Source: JAQUBU01 sp036677685 (GTDB lineage Bacteria; Bacillota; Syntrophomonadia; Syntrophomonadales; Syntrophomonadaceae). Taken from it: a DNA stretch of 64,000 bases. The notes beneath the pieces were generated by a model. It did not search any database. It was not told the DNA's origin and worked only from the letters and a program-made list of their open reading frames with translations. Location: NCBI GenBank assembly GCA_036677685.1, contig JAVBWA010000021.1, positions 17,019 to 81,018 on the forward strand, read 5' to 3'. The position numbers were made by a program, and so were the translations under genes. Below, piece after piece: positions 34,696-44,900 of this stretch (positions are counted from its first letter, which is position 1; every line of letters starts with the position of its first letter).

Positions 34696-35607
34696 GTGAA
34701 AAAACTATTAAGGATTTACGTATTGTCCATCCTGTTTTGTCTAGCCATAGCTGGTGCAGCCTATGCGGAGGTAAGCGTAGCGGTAGACGGGCAGCTTATT
34801 AGCTTTCCCGATCAGAAAGCATATATCGATGGGGCTAACCGGCTGATGGTTCCGGTGCGGTTTGTTACCGAAAGGCTGGGGGCCACGGTGGATACCGATT
34901 TTAACGACCCATCAAGCCAAAAGGTTTACATCACCAAAGGGGAAACCAAAATAGTCCTTACCATCGGGCAAAAGGCTGTAACGGTCAATGGGGAAAACAA
35001 AGAAATGGATACTGCGGCGGTTCTCAGCGGTGGCCGTACAATGGTGCCGATCCGGTTCGTAAGCGAATACCTGGGTAGTGATGTGCAGTACCAAAGCAGC
35101 AGCCAGGTTGCCCATGTGTTTACCAAGGGGCAGGAACAGCAGGAACAAGGGAAGATAATGAATGATATATGCAATGAGATAGACGCTGTGGAAAATGCTA
35201 TTAAAAACCTGGACCAGTACGTCGTAGGGACAGAAACCCATGATAGGCTTTCACCTAAAACGGTAACAACTTATAGAAAAGACACGCTGCCGGTAGATAT
35301 GGGAGTAACAACAGTATTAAAGATGGAAAAAGCCAATTATTATAATCGGCCTGTTTTAAGAATTACGGTGGATAAAGAACCCCCCGCGCCAGTTTTAAGG
35401 GTTTATTTGGACCGCGATTATAGCATGCCTGCGGTCGTTAATGTACGAACAAATTCAGCTTTTGAAGCCAATAATGATGGTACTTATTATTGTGACATAT
35501 ATTTAGGGCCGAATACTACAGACCTAAGTAAATTTAAAGAACTAACCTTTCAAAATGGTAAAAATGAAAAGGTATTTATAATCAACAACCCATACTATAA
35601 GGGCTAA
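34696..35607 (+). CDS. Secreted protein with copper-amine-oxidase-like N-terminal (stalk) domain
   Basis: 303-residue exported protein. A Sec signal peptide (KKLLRIY then LSILFCLAIAGAAYAEV, cleavage after AYA, about residue 24) is followed by a copper amine oxidase N-domain, also called stalk domain, at about 28-145 (VDGQLISFPDQKAYI, RLMVPVRFVTERLGATV, TMVPIRFVSEYLGSDV). The C-terminal 150 residues are unrecognised. Stalk domains occur on many secreted or wall-bound Firmicute proteins and have no catalytic copper site. GTG start one base after the upstream stop. It is the first of three secreted proteins in a row. Confidence 0.82.
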   Translation: MKKLLRIYVLSILFCLAIAGAAYAEVSVAVDGQLISFPDQKAYIDGANRLMVPVRFVTERLGATVDTDFNDPSSQKVYITKGETKIVLTIGQKAVTVNGENKEMDTAAVLSGGRTMVPIRFVSEYLGSDVQYQSSSQVAHVFTKGQEQQEQGKIMNDICNEIDAVENAIKNLDQYVVGTETHDRLSPKTVTTYRKDTLPVDMGVTTVLKMEKANYYNRPVLRITVDKEPPAPVLRVYLDRDYSMPAVVNVRTNSAFEANNDGTYYCDIYLGPNTTDLSKFKELTFQNGKNEKVFIINNPYYKG

Positions 35608-35650
35608 ATATATAACCCATAATTAACCGAAATTAAAGGGGGGTGGAGAG

Positions 35651-36556
35651 TTGAGGAAGTTATTCTATCTTGGGCTTACGATGGCCCTTTTTATGATGGT
35701 AGCATTAATAAGCCCTGCACAGGCAGCAGGGAAGATACAAAACCAGATAGACGTAGGGTACTTCTCCTGCTGGCAGCATGCTGACGGCGTTACCTGGCAG
35801 AATATCCCCGGTTTCGGGGTAAAAAAACCAGGTGATACCGTAACCTTTTCTTACACCGTAACATATGACGGCCCGGCAAGCGACCAAGTAACAGGGGTTA
35901 AAGATGTAAGTTTTTATCAGGGTGATGCAGGGATTTACGGAACAACATTTCGGCAAGGATGGCAACCATATAATATTTACGATGAACTTTACGGAGATTT
36001 TATTGTAACCCGTATGGAAGAACCTCAGTTCGTATATAAAGGCAATAAACAAGTAAATATTACTATTACCGTTGAATTAAAAACAAAACAAATGCATGGA
36101 GACCCTCCTAATTGGGGAAAGCAAATCAAAGAAGCCTGGCAATCAAAATTGACTGATGGACGCAAGTTTTTCACACCTGTACTTATTGAATGGGAACTAG
36201 AAGGAAATACCCTACCCGATTTTTTTGTGACAAAACAACCACTTAGCAATTGGCCAGGAAAGTACGCGGGGACATATTCAGGACGCGCAAAATCAAAAAT
36301 AATTATACCTGCGAGGGTTGGCAACAGTGGAGAAGCGTATGGTAATACCGATTTTGCCGCATCATGGTGGGGTAATGGTTGGGAAATGGATAAATTGGTT
36401 TACTACAAAAATAATATCGGCCTTAACCCTGGGCAGATAGTTGATGTACCTTTTGAGGTTACTGTCCCACGCCAGGGCGAAGAAAATAGACTAGTTGTCG
36501 TAACCAATCTAAATTATATTGTTCCCGAATTAAACTATAATAATAATTCTTGGTAG
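35651..36556 (+). CDS. Secreted protein of unknown function
   Basis: 301-residue exported protein with signal peptide (MRKLFYLGLTMALFMMVALI ending at SPAQAAG, cleavage near residue 25). The mature part is rich in beta strands, tryptophan and tyrosine, with no cysteine pattern in a known form. I recognise no domain; the C-terminal NLNYIVPELNYNNNSW could be an immunoglobulin-like (CARDB-type) strand set. TTG start after GGTGGAGAG. It lies between two stalk-domain genes, suggesting a joint role outside the cell. Confidence 0.75.
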   Translation: MRKLFYLGLTMALFMMVALISPAQAAGKIQNQIDVGYFSCWQHADGVTWQNIPGFGVKKPGDTVTFSYTVTYDGPASDQVTGVKDVSFYQGDAGIYGTTFRQGWQPYNIYDELYGDFIVTRMEEPQFVYKGNKQVNITITVELKTKQMHGDPPNWGKQIKEAWQSKLTDGRKFFTPVLIEWELEGNTLPDFFVTKQPLSNWPGKYAGTYSGRAKSKIIIPARVGNSGEAYGNTDFAASWWGNGWEMDKLVYYKNNIGLNPGQIVDVPFEVTVPRQGEENRLVVVTNLNYIVPELNYNNNSW

Positions 36557-36570
36557 AAAGTAGGGATGAT

Positions 36571-37311
36571 ATGAAGAATTTAAAGCTTTATGCACTGGCT
36601 TTAATATTTGTTTTAATTCTGTCTTCCCCGGCTTTTGCATTGGAGACCGAAACAAGTATTAATATAGCCATAAATGGTCATTTGGTTTATATTCCGGGAC
36701 AACAGGTGTCAGAGAATACAATTATAGTTCCAGCCGCTATAATTGCCGATTGCATGAACATAAATATCAGGCAAGACAAAAATGACTACAATAAAGCGGT
36801 GTTTACTCAAGGAAACACCGAAGTAATTGCAACTGTTGGACGGAATGATATAAGCGTAAATGGAACAGAGATAATATTAAACCAAGAAGTAAAAGCAGTT
36901 GATGATACATTAATGGTTCCTTTACGATTCTTTGAATACTTTGGGGCCGAAGTGGTATGGGACCCGGTTTATAAAGTGGCTCATTTATTTCCGCCAAATA
37001 CGGATGAAGCATCAAAAAATAAAATAATCCAGACTATAAAAAAAGGCTTTGATCCGGAATGTTCTTATTTAATAAGCCTATCGCCAGAGTCAACATGGTA
37101 TTACAGAAAAAATAGCGTAACCATTCAATTCTTGTTGAGAAATATTAGTGGGAAATCAGATTATCGGATAACCAGTCTTGAGGTAGGATACAAGGGAAAA
37201 ACAGTCTACCGTAATAACAAATTATCAATAAAACAAGGGAAAGCCCAAATAATAGCGATGGAACTCGCAGGGAACTTAAAAGATTTGATTTTAGATTTTA
37301 AGGTCAAATAA
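36571..37311 (+). CDS. Secreted stalk-domain protein
   Basis: 246-residue exported protein with signal peptide (ALALIFVLILSSPAFALE, cleavage near residue 24) and one stalk domain at about 30-145 (AINGHLVYIPGQQVSENTI, VNGTEIILNQEVKAVDDTLM, VPLRFFEYFGAEVVWDP). The remaining 100 residues are beta-rich and unrecognised. ATG 36571 is 14 bases after the preceding stop, with GTAGGGAT before it. It closes the three-gene secreted cluster and is followed by a strong terminator. Confidence 0.82.
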   Translation: MKNLKLYALALIFVLILSSPAFALETETSINIAINGHLVYIPGQQVSENTIIVPAAIIADCMNINIRQDKNDYNKAVFTQGNTEVIATVGRNDISVNGTEIILNQEVKAVDDTLMVPLRFFEYFGAEVVWDPVYKVAHLFPPNTDEASKNKIIQTIKKGFDPECSYLISLSPESTWYYRKNSVTIQFLLRNISGKSDYRITSLEVGYKGKTVYRNNKLSIKQGKAQIIAMELAGNLKDLILDFKVK

Positions 37312-37380
37312 ACATGTATATAACGCGGAAAAATTTAGGGCTATATCCTGAATCATATTTACATTAAAACTATGGAAAAA

Positions 37381-37427
37381 AACCGGCTGGCCGCAGCTAT
37401 TTGGGAGCTGCGGCCAGCCGGTTTTTT
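37381..37427 (+). terminator. Strong rho-independent terminator
   Basis: 18-bp stem AACCGGCTGGCCGCAGCT / AGCTGCGGCCAGCCGGTT with 7-base loop, then TTTTTT. Confidence 0.93.
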
Positions 37428-37503
37428 ATTAGCAAAATCTAAAGGCCGAATCTATATTTTGTAGTTTATTATCTATCCCTAGAATGAATAATTCGGGCAT
37501 TGT

Positions 37504-37624
37504 GAAGGGTGGTGACTGTGAGTCACCACCCTTCAATTTAAGCACTATAAGGGAAAAGCGACTATTATTTAAATAATTCACGAAAAAATTAAAAGAGAAG
37601 ACTGAGCAAAGAAGCTCAGTCTTA
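37504..37624. repeat. Two further perfect hairpins in the 756-bp gene-free region
   Basis: GAAGGGTGGTGACT-GTG-AGTCACCACCCTTC (37504-37534) and AAGACTGAGC ... GCTCAGTCTT (37599-37624). No T-run follows either. They might be recombination, replication or RNA-stability sites. The rest of 37625-37945 is AT-rich without genes. Confidence 0.55.
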
Positions 37625-37947
37625 GGGAAATTAATATTCACTTAAAACGTACCAATTGTGGTCAACTCGCCCCATAATTATAGTATATCATTTATTATAT
37701 CCAATATTAAAATCCCCTATTGATATCCCCATAACCTTTTTTCTGTTAATTTGATCTTTGCTTCTAGGCTTTTATTATTTCTAATTTATTTATTCCTTAC
37801 CATTAATTAATACCGGTGGAGACGTAGTCTCTTAATAGCTGCGACTAGACGGGTATTTTTCTTAGATAATATGATAACACATAGGAAAAGATTGTACATA
37901 CTGGTAATGAAATGCTAACATAGGAGCATAGGACCAAAATCCGAATG

Positions 37948-38036
37948 GCGCACTGATACATTACTGCGTAATGTGTGCGTTGGGGAACCCCCAAACCCCC
38001 AGTCAAAATAACATTCGCTCACGCTCACATTATTTT
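37948..38036 (+). other. Candidate origin of transfer (oriT)
   Basis: Directly upstream of the relaxase gene: nested inverted repeats CGCAC ... CATTAC-TGC-GTAATG ... GTGCG (37949-37979), followed by GGGGAACCCCC and CCAAACCCCC, then AAAATAA ... TTATTTT (7-bp arms). Hairpin plus G/C-runs before a mobA-type gene is the usual oriT layout. No nick site can be named. Confidence 0.5.
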
Positions 38037-38067
38037 GTTTTTGTATTATGAGGAAGGATAATTCCTA

Positions 38068-41000
38068 ATGGCTATATACCATTATTGTGCACAGATTATT
38101 CAGCGTAGCAAAGGCCGATCAGCCATTGCCGCCGCTGCTTATCGTGCTGCTGAAAAGATAGAAGATGAGAGATTAGGATTAGTATATGATTACACCCGAA
38201 AGTGCGGAGTGATATTCAGTGATATAATGGCACCTGATAATGCACCCGCATGGGTTTATAACAGGGCGGAGTTATGGAACCAGGTGGAAGTTGCAGAAAA
38301 GAGACAGGACTCACAGCTTGCCAGAGAGATTAATATTGCATTACCGCAGGAGCTCACTATTGAACAAAACATTGAGCTTATTAAGGGTTATATTAAAGAA
38401 AACTTCGTTGACAGGGGTATGATAGCTGACTATGCGGTTCATGTAGACAAGGAATATATAAACCCTCATGCCCACATTATGTTGACAACCCGGTCAATAT
38501 CTAAGGAGGGCTTTGGGAAAAAGGTTCGGGAATGGAATCCGGATTTTGCATATGGTAAAGTGCAAAACTCGGAGTGCTATGTCGATTGGCGTGAGAGTTG
38601 GCAGAACCATGCTAACAAAGCTCTTGAAAGACATGGTTATGATGAAAGAATTGACCACCGCAATTATAAGGACCAGGGCATTGAAAAAATCCCAACGATT
38701 CACGAAGGGCCACATGTGCGTGCTATGGAAAAACAGGGCATAGAAACGGACAGGGGAAATATTAACAGAGAAATCCGGGAACGTAACAAGGAACTAGAGG
38801 AAATCAAGCGGCAGGAGATAGTTAGCCTGGCTGAGTACAGACAGGCTAAAAAAGAATATGAAAACGAAATTGAAGGATGGAAGTATTACAATTCCAGGGA
38901 GCGAGGCGCAATATATAAGGTTCAGGAGATATTAGGAGATAACCCAGTTACATATGATAATTTAGAGAGTAAACTTAAAGAATTGAAAATGAATAAATAC
39001 CGCGCTGGCAACCCGGACGACAAGTTTTCTATTATAGAGCAAGAAAAGGATATACGCAGAGCATTGGCCGCATTAAGAACGGTGGAATTAAAGGAATTTG
39101 CAGCAGTGAATAACTTATGGTCCGGTGCCGCTTTCTTAGAATATTCAGAAATGAAATCTATAAAAGCTGCAACTGGAGAAGTTCTTTTTGATAACGATAA
39201 TCTTTTTACTGAATATTCCGTCATTATTGAACAGATAGACGAAACCCGCCAGGCTTTAAATATATACCGCGAGGGTTTGACTTCTCTTGAGAAGGGGCAA
39301 CAAGCCTTTTCTGATTACAATAATGCAACGAGTAAAATTAAAGAACTCGAAAACCCGGTAAATAGATTTCGTGGGATTATAAGTAAAGCGGATCGCAATA
39401 ACAGACAGAGGGAACTGGAACAGCTAAAAAACAACCTTTCTTATTACCAGGATGTTATGAAAAACGCCGGCGTTTATGACCAGGATACCTGCGACCAGGC
39501 TTCCGGAAGGATAGAAATATTAAAAGATAATATTAATCGGTTACAGGAAAGGCTGTCTACCGATATGGAACGGCAGACAATTCTTAATAGAGGTGTCCAA
39601 GCCGTTAATAGCGGGAATGAGAGAGCGGCCATAGTTTCAGATATTAGTCGTAATATGGACGGAATAATTAATATTTCGGAAGCTGAACGATTGAATATCG
39701 GTAATCTTATTTCTGATATTTCAAACAAGCTGACTATAGAAGACCGCTATACCAATATCCGTTATCTTTCCGAGGAGCTGCAAAATGATTTGCGCGATTT
39801 GGCCGATTCGGTTTTATATCTTCCCGAATACAGGGCTTCGGTAAATAATTACTTGGACGCGCAGCGGGGATTGATTGAAAAGCAATACCGCAATAAACCA
39901 CGTTCAAATGATGTTGAGAAGGCTTTAAACAAGGCGTATGATAACCTTCGTGACCGGGTAGCCCAGGAGCTAAAAAACCAGGCAAATTCTTTACTGAAAA
40001 CAGATAGTCTTTCTCGTGATCCGGGCGACCTGGACACCGGGTATAGTGATAAAAATGTTGGCCGGAATTGGACACCGGCACCGACAAAAGAAGCACAAGA
40101 ATGGTTTAGACGTTCTTTCAGAAATATTGAAAGGCAATCTCATAATGTGAGTCTTATGGCCGTTCCGAGTGCCGATACTGAATCATTGAGTAATGTGCTT
40201 AAAGATTTGGCTAATAAACTTCCGGACGACATGAAAGGAAAGGCCGTTATAGCTTATCTTCCCGATGATATTAAGCCCTTTGTATGGGAAGCTGCAGACC
40301 ACATACTAAAGCAGCCTGGATTAACTGTAAGCCTAAATGACGCTAATTATAGCACTCTAAGAAAATATGCAGCGGAAATCGCATTATATCATGCTTTACG
40401 TCTTAAGCCCCGTGAATATGTACCAATAAAAATGATGGTCAACCAGGACCGGGCTAAAGTTGCTCTTGAAAAGTTTATAAAGTCTAATGGGGAGCTGCTG
40501 AAAGGATTAAAAGACGAAGCTTTATGGACTATCGAGAAAATGGCCGAATCATTACGAGGATTAGGGTGTAATGACGATGAGGCTGTATCAATAATATCCC
40601 GTTTTGGGGCAGAGGCCAACCTCTCCGATAGGAGTATAAACGATATTATTAATCATTATGATAATAGTCCTTCGGACGTTATTGTTTGGCGCGGCCAGTG
40701 GCACCGACTGATTGATAACCTGGGATATGAAGAAAAGGAATTGTTGTATCCCTGGTTTGGGGTGCAAACGGCGCAAGAACATAATACGGAAGATAAAACT
40801 ATGGAAGCAAACAAGCAACCGATAAAACCACCACATATTATTCCGGAAAATATACCGGCAGTTATAAATGCTTTTAAAACAGCTATGGGCAAACCGGAAG
40901 ATATAGAGGAAATAAAATGGACGTTATGGACCAGCTCATGGGTATTAAAAGAATTGGGGGTAAGTGCAGAAGAGAGCTTTGTTCTTCTTAACGGTTGGGC

Positions 41001-41316
41001 AAAACGGGCTGATATTGAAATTTCAGAAGCTCGTATAAGGGATATTGTAGACCGGGCCGCATTAAATGATTCGGGCTGTTGGCTTGGCCGGGATAATTGG
41101 GAACGCCTTTTTGTAAATCTAGAAACCAATCTACCCCCTATACCATGGGCTTATGATCGAGGATGCAATATAAGTATAGGTAATATAGTTTTGAAATCAG
41201 TGTATAGTACAGTCGAGCGCGAAAAAGTTCGGTCGGAGATCCAGGGTCGCAAGTTTGCAAAATGGGTAAGACTCATGGACAAAGAGCAACAAAAAGGGCA
41301 TTCCCTGGATAGATAG
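38068..41316 (+). CDS. MobA/MobL-type (MobQ) relaxase
   Basis: 1082-residue relaxase that would nick oriT and pilot the element's DNA during transfer by a helper conjugation system; no type IV secretion genes are in the window, so the element appears mobilizable, not self-transmissible. The N-terminal MobA/MobL domain (about 1-220) has YHYCAQIIQRSKGRSAIAAA-type start, DYAVHVDKEYINPHAHIMLT with the HxH pair His134/His136, and the catalytic tyrosine probably Tyr19 or near. A long coiled-coil middle follows. Near the end are two related 70-residue units (about 815-885 and 945-1020). It lies downstream of a candidate oriT. Confidence 0.9.
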   Translation: MAIYHYCAQIIQRSKGRSAIAAAAYRAAEKIEDERLGLVYDYTRKCGVIFSDIMAPDNAPAWVYNRAELWNQVEVAEKRQDSQLAREINIALPQELTIEQNIELIKGYIKENFVDRGMIADYAVHVDKEYINPHAHIMLTTRSISKEGFGKKVREWNPDFAYGKVQNSECYVDWRESWQNHANKALERHGYDERIDHRNYKDQGIEKIPTIHEGPHVRAMEKQGIETDRGNINREIRERNKELEEIKRQEIVSLAEYRQAKKEYENEIEGWKYYNSRERGAIYKVQEILGDNPVTYDNLESKLKELKMNKYRAGNPDDKFSIIEQEKDIRRALAALRTVELKEFAAVNNLWSGAAFLEYSEMKSIKAATGEVLFDNDNLFTEYSVIIEQIDETRQALNIYREGLTSLEKGQQAFSDYNNATSKIKELENPVNRFRGIISKADRNNRQRELEQLKNNLSYYQDVMKNAGVYDQDTCDQASGRIEILKDNINRLQERLSTDMERQTILNRGVQAVNSGNERAAIVSDISRNMDGIINISEAERLNIGNLISDISNKLTIEDRYTNIRYLSEELQNDLRDLADSVLYLPEYRASVNNYLDAQRGLIEKQYRNKPRSNDVEKALNKAYDNLRDRVAQELKNQANSLLKTDSLSRDPGDLDTGYSDKNVGRNWTPAPTKEAQEWFRRSFRNIERQSHNVSLMAVPSADTESLSNVLKDLANKLPDDMKGKAVIAYLPDDIKPFVWEAADHILKQPGLTVSLNDANYSTLRKYAAEIALYHALRLKPREYVPIKMMVNQDRAKVALEKFIKSNGELLKGLKDEALWTIEKMAESLRGLGCNDDEAVSIISRFGAEANLSDRSINDIINHYDNSPSDVIVWRGQWHRLIDNLGYEEKELLYPWFGVQTAQEHNTEDKTMEANKQPIKPPHIIPENIPAVINAFKTAMGKPEDIEEIKWTLWTSSWVLKELGVSAEESFVLLNGWAKRADIEISEARIRDIVDRAALNDSGCWLGRDNWERLFVNLETNLPPIPWAYDRGCNISIGNIVLKSVYSTVEREKVRSEIQGRKFAKWVRLMDKEQQKGHSLDR

Positions 41317-41393
41317 ACCATATACAAAATTCTCGTGATAAACGGAATTTCGAAAGCAGTTGTATTATTCAATAAAAAGAAGGGAGTATTGAT

Positions 41394-41579
41394 ATGGACA
41401 ATGAAAAAGCCTGGGAATATGCACTAGGTATTATCAAAGTTGATGGTTTAGAGCCATCCGCTGACTTATTAGAGCTAATTAAGAAAGAAAAGCAAGGCGA
41501 GATTGCTACCGACGAAATAATTAGAATACTAAGTGGAAAATATAAAACAGAAAAGAATGGTAGTTTAAATAATAGGTGA
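41394..41579 (+). CDS. VbhA-family antitoxin-like protein
   Basis: 61-residue protein with the pattern of the VbhA antitoxin domain: an N-terminal helix, then VDGLEPSADLLELIKKEKQGEIATDEIIRIL (split at LEP and GEI motifs). VbhA-type proteins inhibit Fic-domain AMP-transferase toxins by occluding the active site. No Fic gene is present here; the neighbours are the relaxase upstream and a terminator downstream. It may protect against a toxin encoded elsewhere or have another role on the element. GAAGGGAG precedes the ATG. Confidence 0.65.
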   Translation: MDNEKAWEYALGIIKVDGLEPSADLLELIKKEKQGEIATDEIIRILSGKYKTEKNGSLNNR

Positions 41580-41630
41580 TCACTATATTGTTCCGATTAA
41601 GCTAATAGAAATAAACTGGAACATAGGACA

Positions 41631-41669
41631 AAAATTAAAACCCCATTGATAAAGGGGTTTTAATTTTTG
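41631..41669 (+). terminator. Terminator after the relaxase operon
   Basis: AAAATTAAAACCCC / GGGGTTTTAATTTT stem with 9-base loop and a T-run. The remaining 41670-41917 is AT-rich (possible -10 TATAAT near 41866) and holds no gene. Confidence 0.9.
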
Positions 41670-41917
41670 TTTCGCTCTAAGATTAGTTTATTCTTGATAG
41701 AAAGCCATTATCAAGATCTTTACATATATAGGCAGATTAAAGTTTTATATAGAACCCTTACATATAGAAATGTATTGGGATACCATTTCTTATTAACAAT
41801 TATGATTATATTTAAAGAAAAACAGGCATAAATTGGTGAAGTTATAAGAAAAATGCTTTTCATTGCATTATAATTATGAAAATGGAACATAGAAACTATA
41901 CGGAAGGAATAATCTAA

Positions 41918-44900
41918 ATGAATAGAAAAATAAGACGATATTTTCTAGCTGAATTTAAGCGAGACAAAAGATCTTATAAGTCTTATTTCTATAATATGAT
42001 TCTAAATGCTAACCAAGAGGATATTAAGAAATTATTAGAAAGTATAGAAAGAGACCGAGAAATGCTGAGTAAAATGGGAATGATGTTATGTCCTATGTCG
42101 TTAGCCGAATTAAGCTCAAATAAGATTGTATTTAACTCGGAAATATCAATAGATAACATTGAAGAAATTTTTATCGATATTATCAGCTTATTTTCTAATA
42201 AATTAAATAGATATTTAACGTTAAAAAGCCAGTATGAAGGGTTCTTATTTAAAAATGAATATGAGAAAGCTTATTCATTATTGGAAAGAATCGAGGCGGA
42301 AATTTGTGTTTCTATTTGGTCATGCAGTCATAAGATGATGCTAAAAGAAAAACTAGAAGGTTTAGAAGAACATAAAAAGGTAATGAGTGAATTCTTGAAA
42401 GTAACTAAATCAAACATTCTCATTAATACATTAATAGAATTTAGAAGTTTTTCTGTTGAAAGTAATAATAGCTATATAGCATATCAAGATAGAGTGAAGG
42501 ATTTTTTAAACTTATTTAAAAATGATGAGATTTTACATAACTATCTTAATTATAAGCTCAATTTAGAAGATGATTTTGACAAACAAGTTTTAAAAATAGT
42601 TATGCAATTTGATAGCCAGTTTTCGTTAATTGATCTTTATGAGTGTTTTATTGAATATATAAATATTAGTAATCTATATAATGAAGTTAACTTAGGTAAT
42701 CTACTTTTAATTGAAAAGAAAATAATAGATTACAGATTAACCAATAATATTCTTTTAAATGATTATTCCAAATTGAAAGAATATGTGAAGGAAAATAATT
42801 TTTATTACATTTTGTTAGATCAATATACCAAAGGAAACTACGCCATTTTTATTAAAAATATTCAGGATTATTTGGATGAATTTCCACAAGATTTTCAAGC
42901 GGTATTATTATATATAAAAGCTTGTATTAATTGTGGACAACAAATTAATGGAAATATTATATATAAGGATATATATAATATCTATACTTTAAATGAACAA
43001 GTTAACTCTTCAATTTTGAATATGTATCAATACCTGAAAGAATACCAAGGAACTACTTGGGAAATAAAAATAAAAGGTTTCATATCTAGAAAAATTACTT
43101 TAAAAGATACTCTAAAATACAATTATATTTCCAGTATAAATGATTTCAGAATAAATCCTAATTTTGTGGAAAACTTTAGTGATAATGAAAGAAGATATAA
43201 TTTTTTAATTAATTTTGAAGATGAGTGTCTTGCAACAACCGAATTATACAAATACCGTAATGGAGATTCCTTAAATATTCCAAATACTATTTTAGATAAT
43301 AATAGGAAAAACCTATTTACAGCGGAATACCAAATACAAAATAAAATTTTTGACGAGAGTATAGATTTGTTATTAAGAATGAAAAAACAGTTAAAACCAT
43401 CTGATCTATACAACTTGGAGCGTGTTAATCGTAAATTAGTCGTAGCTTATATTGGAAAAAAAGATTATTTAAGCGTAATTGAATTAATTGTTAAATCATA
43501 TTTAAAAAATGAAAATATGATTAGAAGAATTAATCTGACGGAAATATTAGATTTAATAAAAGACATTGATAATATTTTAATTAAAAGCAGTATTTATAAT
43601 GTTTTGTTTACATATATCTGCGATAAGAATAATTATAAAAGACAAAGAATTGCATATTCCAATTTTATGGATTTAAATCGCTTTAAATCTGTTTTAGATA
43701 TAGTTAACTCCAATATAGATAATATGGCTTTAGTTTTTTTTCTAGATAAAATTTGCGTTCAACATTTATTGAAGAGGCAGATTGTTCTAAATCAAGGAGA
43801 CAGTGATGAAATAAGAATAGATATCCTTCGACATTTAATGGAATTAGACGTTTCTAATAAAAAAATATATTATGAGGAGATTACAAGTATTACTCAACAA
43901 AAAAGTATAAAAGATAGAATCAAACAAATAAATCAAAGTAGAGTTTATGTAGATGTCGAGAATATTAAGAAAGAAAATGAATATATCTTAAAAGAAAGTT
44001 TTAATCGTTATTTATCTGTTAAGGACTTCGATGACGATTTACTTGCAATTGATGTAACCAGTAATGAATATCTTAATGACCTAAGAAAAGTCGTAGATGA
44101 TATTAGTGAAAAAATCAATGAAAAAATAAGAGCAAACCCTAGTTATTCTCAAACTATGGTAATTTTACGGGGAATCATTACCAGGATTGCCGAAGAGTTT
44201 TTATTTAATGATAAATATGGATTAAATACATTTTTAAGCTCTAGAATTAGACATGGATATTGTAAAAACCAATTAGTATCTGTTTTTCGAGACAATAACT
44301 TGTTATCAAAGAAAAAATTTAATCATAGTGATGAATACGAAATAAATGAATATTGGGATGCTATCCTACCAAGGGACTCTCAAGATGCAAATCTGATTAA
44401 ACAAGAACTTTCTTTGTTCACATTAAAAATTGAAAAAATGGTTGAAGAAGTTAAATCTAATTGGTTGAGTATAAAATACAAAGAAGATACTAACGGCTTT
44501 CTTGATTTCTCAAATTGTGTAAATGGATGTTTAGTAGTAATTGAAAGCGAACAAATAGTAGACTTCGAGGCATTTTTTTCAGCTTCAATCGATTTTTTAT
44601 GGGGATTCACCCAACGTCGTTTTGAAGAACTTAGATTAAAGATTACCGATGAATTAATGGAATATTTTTTGATGGAGCTATCTAAACTGGAAGTTGCAAT
44701 ATCCTCAGTAAAAACAAAAGAACTCGAAAATTATACCAAACAAATTTGTAGTAGTATAAATCTCTGTAAGTCACAGGTAAATGGTACAATAACTGAGTTT
44801 TCAAACGTATTTTATAAAAAGGATGTTTATTATAGGGATTTCTCTATGAGCGATCTCATTGATACTTGCTTAGAAATAAGCAATAAACTAAATAGTAACT

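Noticed and set aside
37504..37624. CRISPR array
   Set aside because: The hairpins here are single, differ from each other and have no spacer periodicity; I saw no CRISPR array anywhere in the window.
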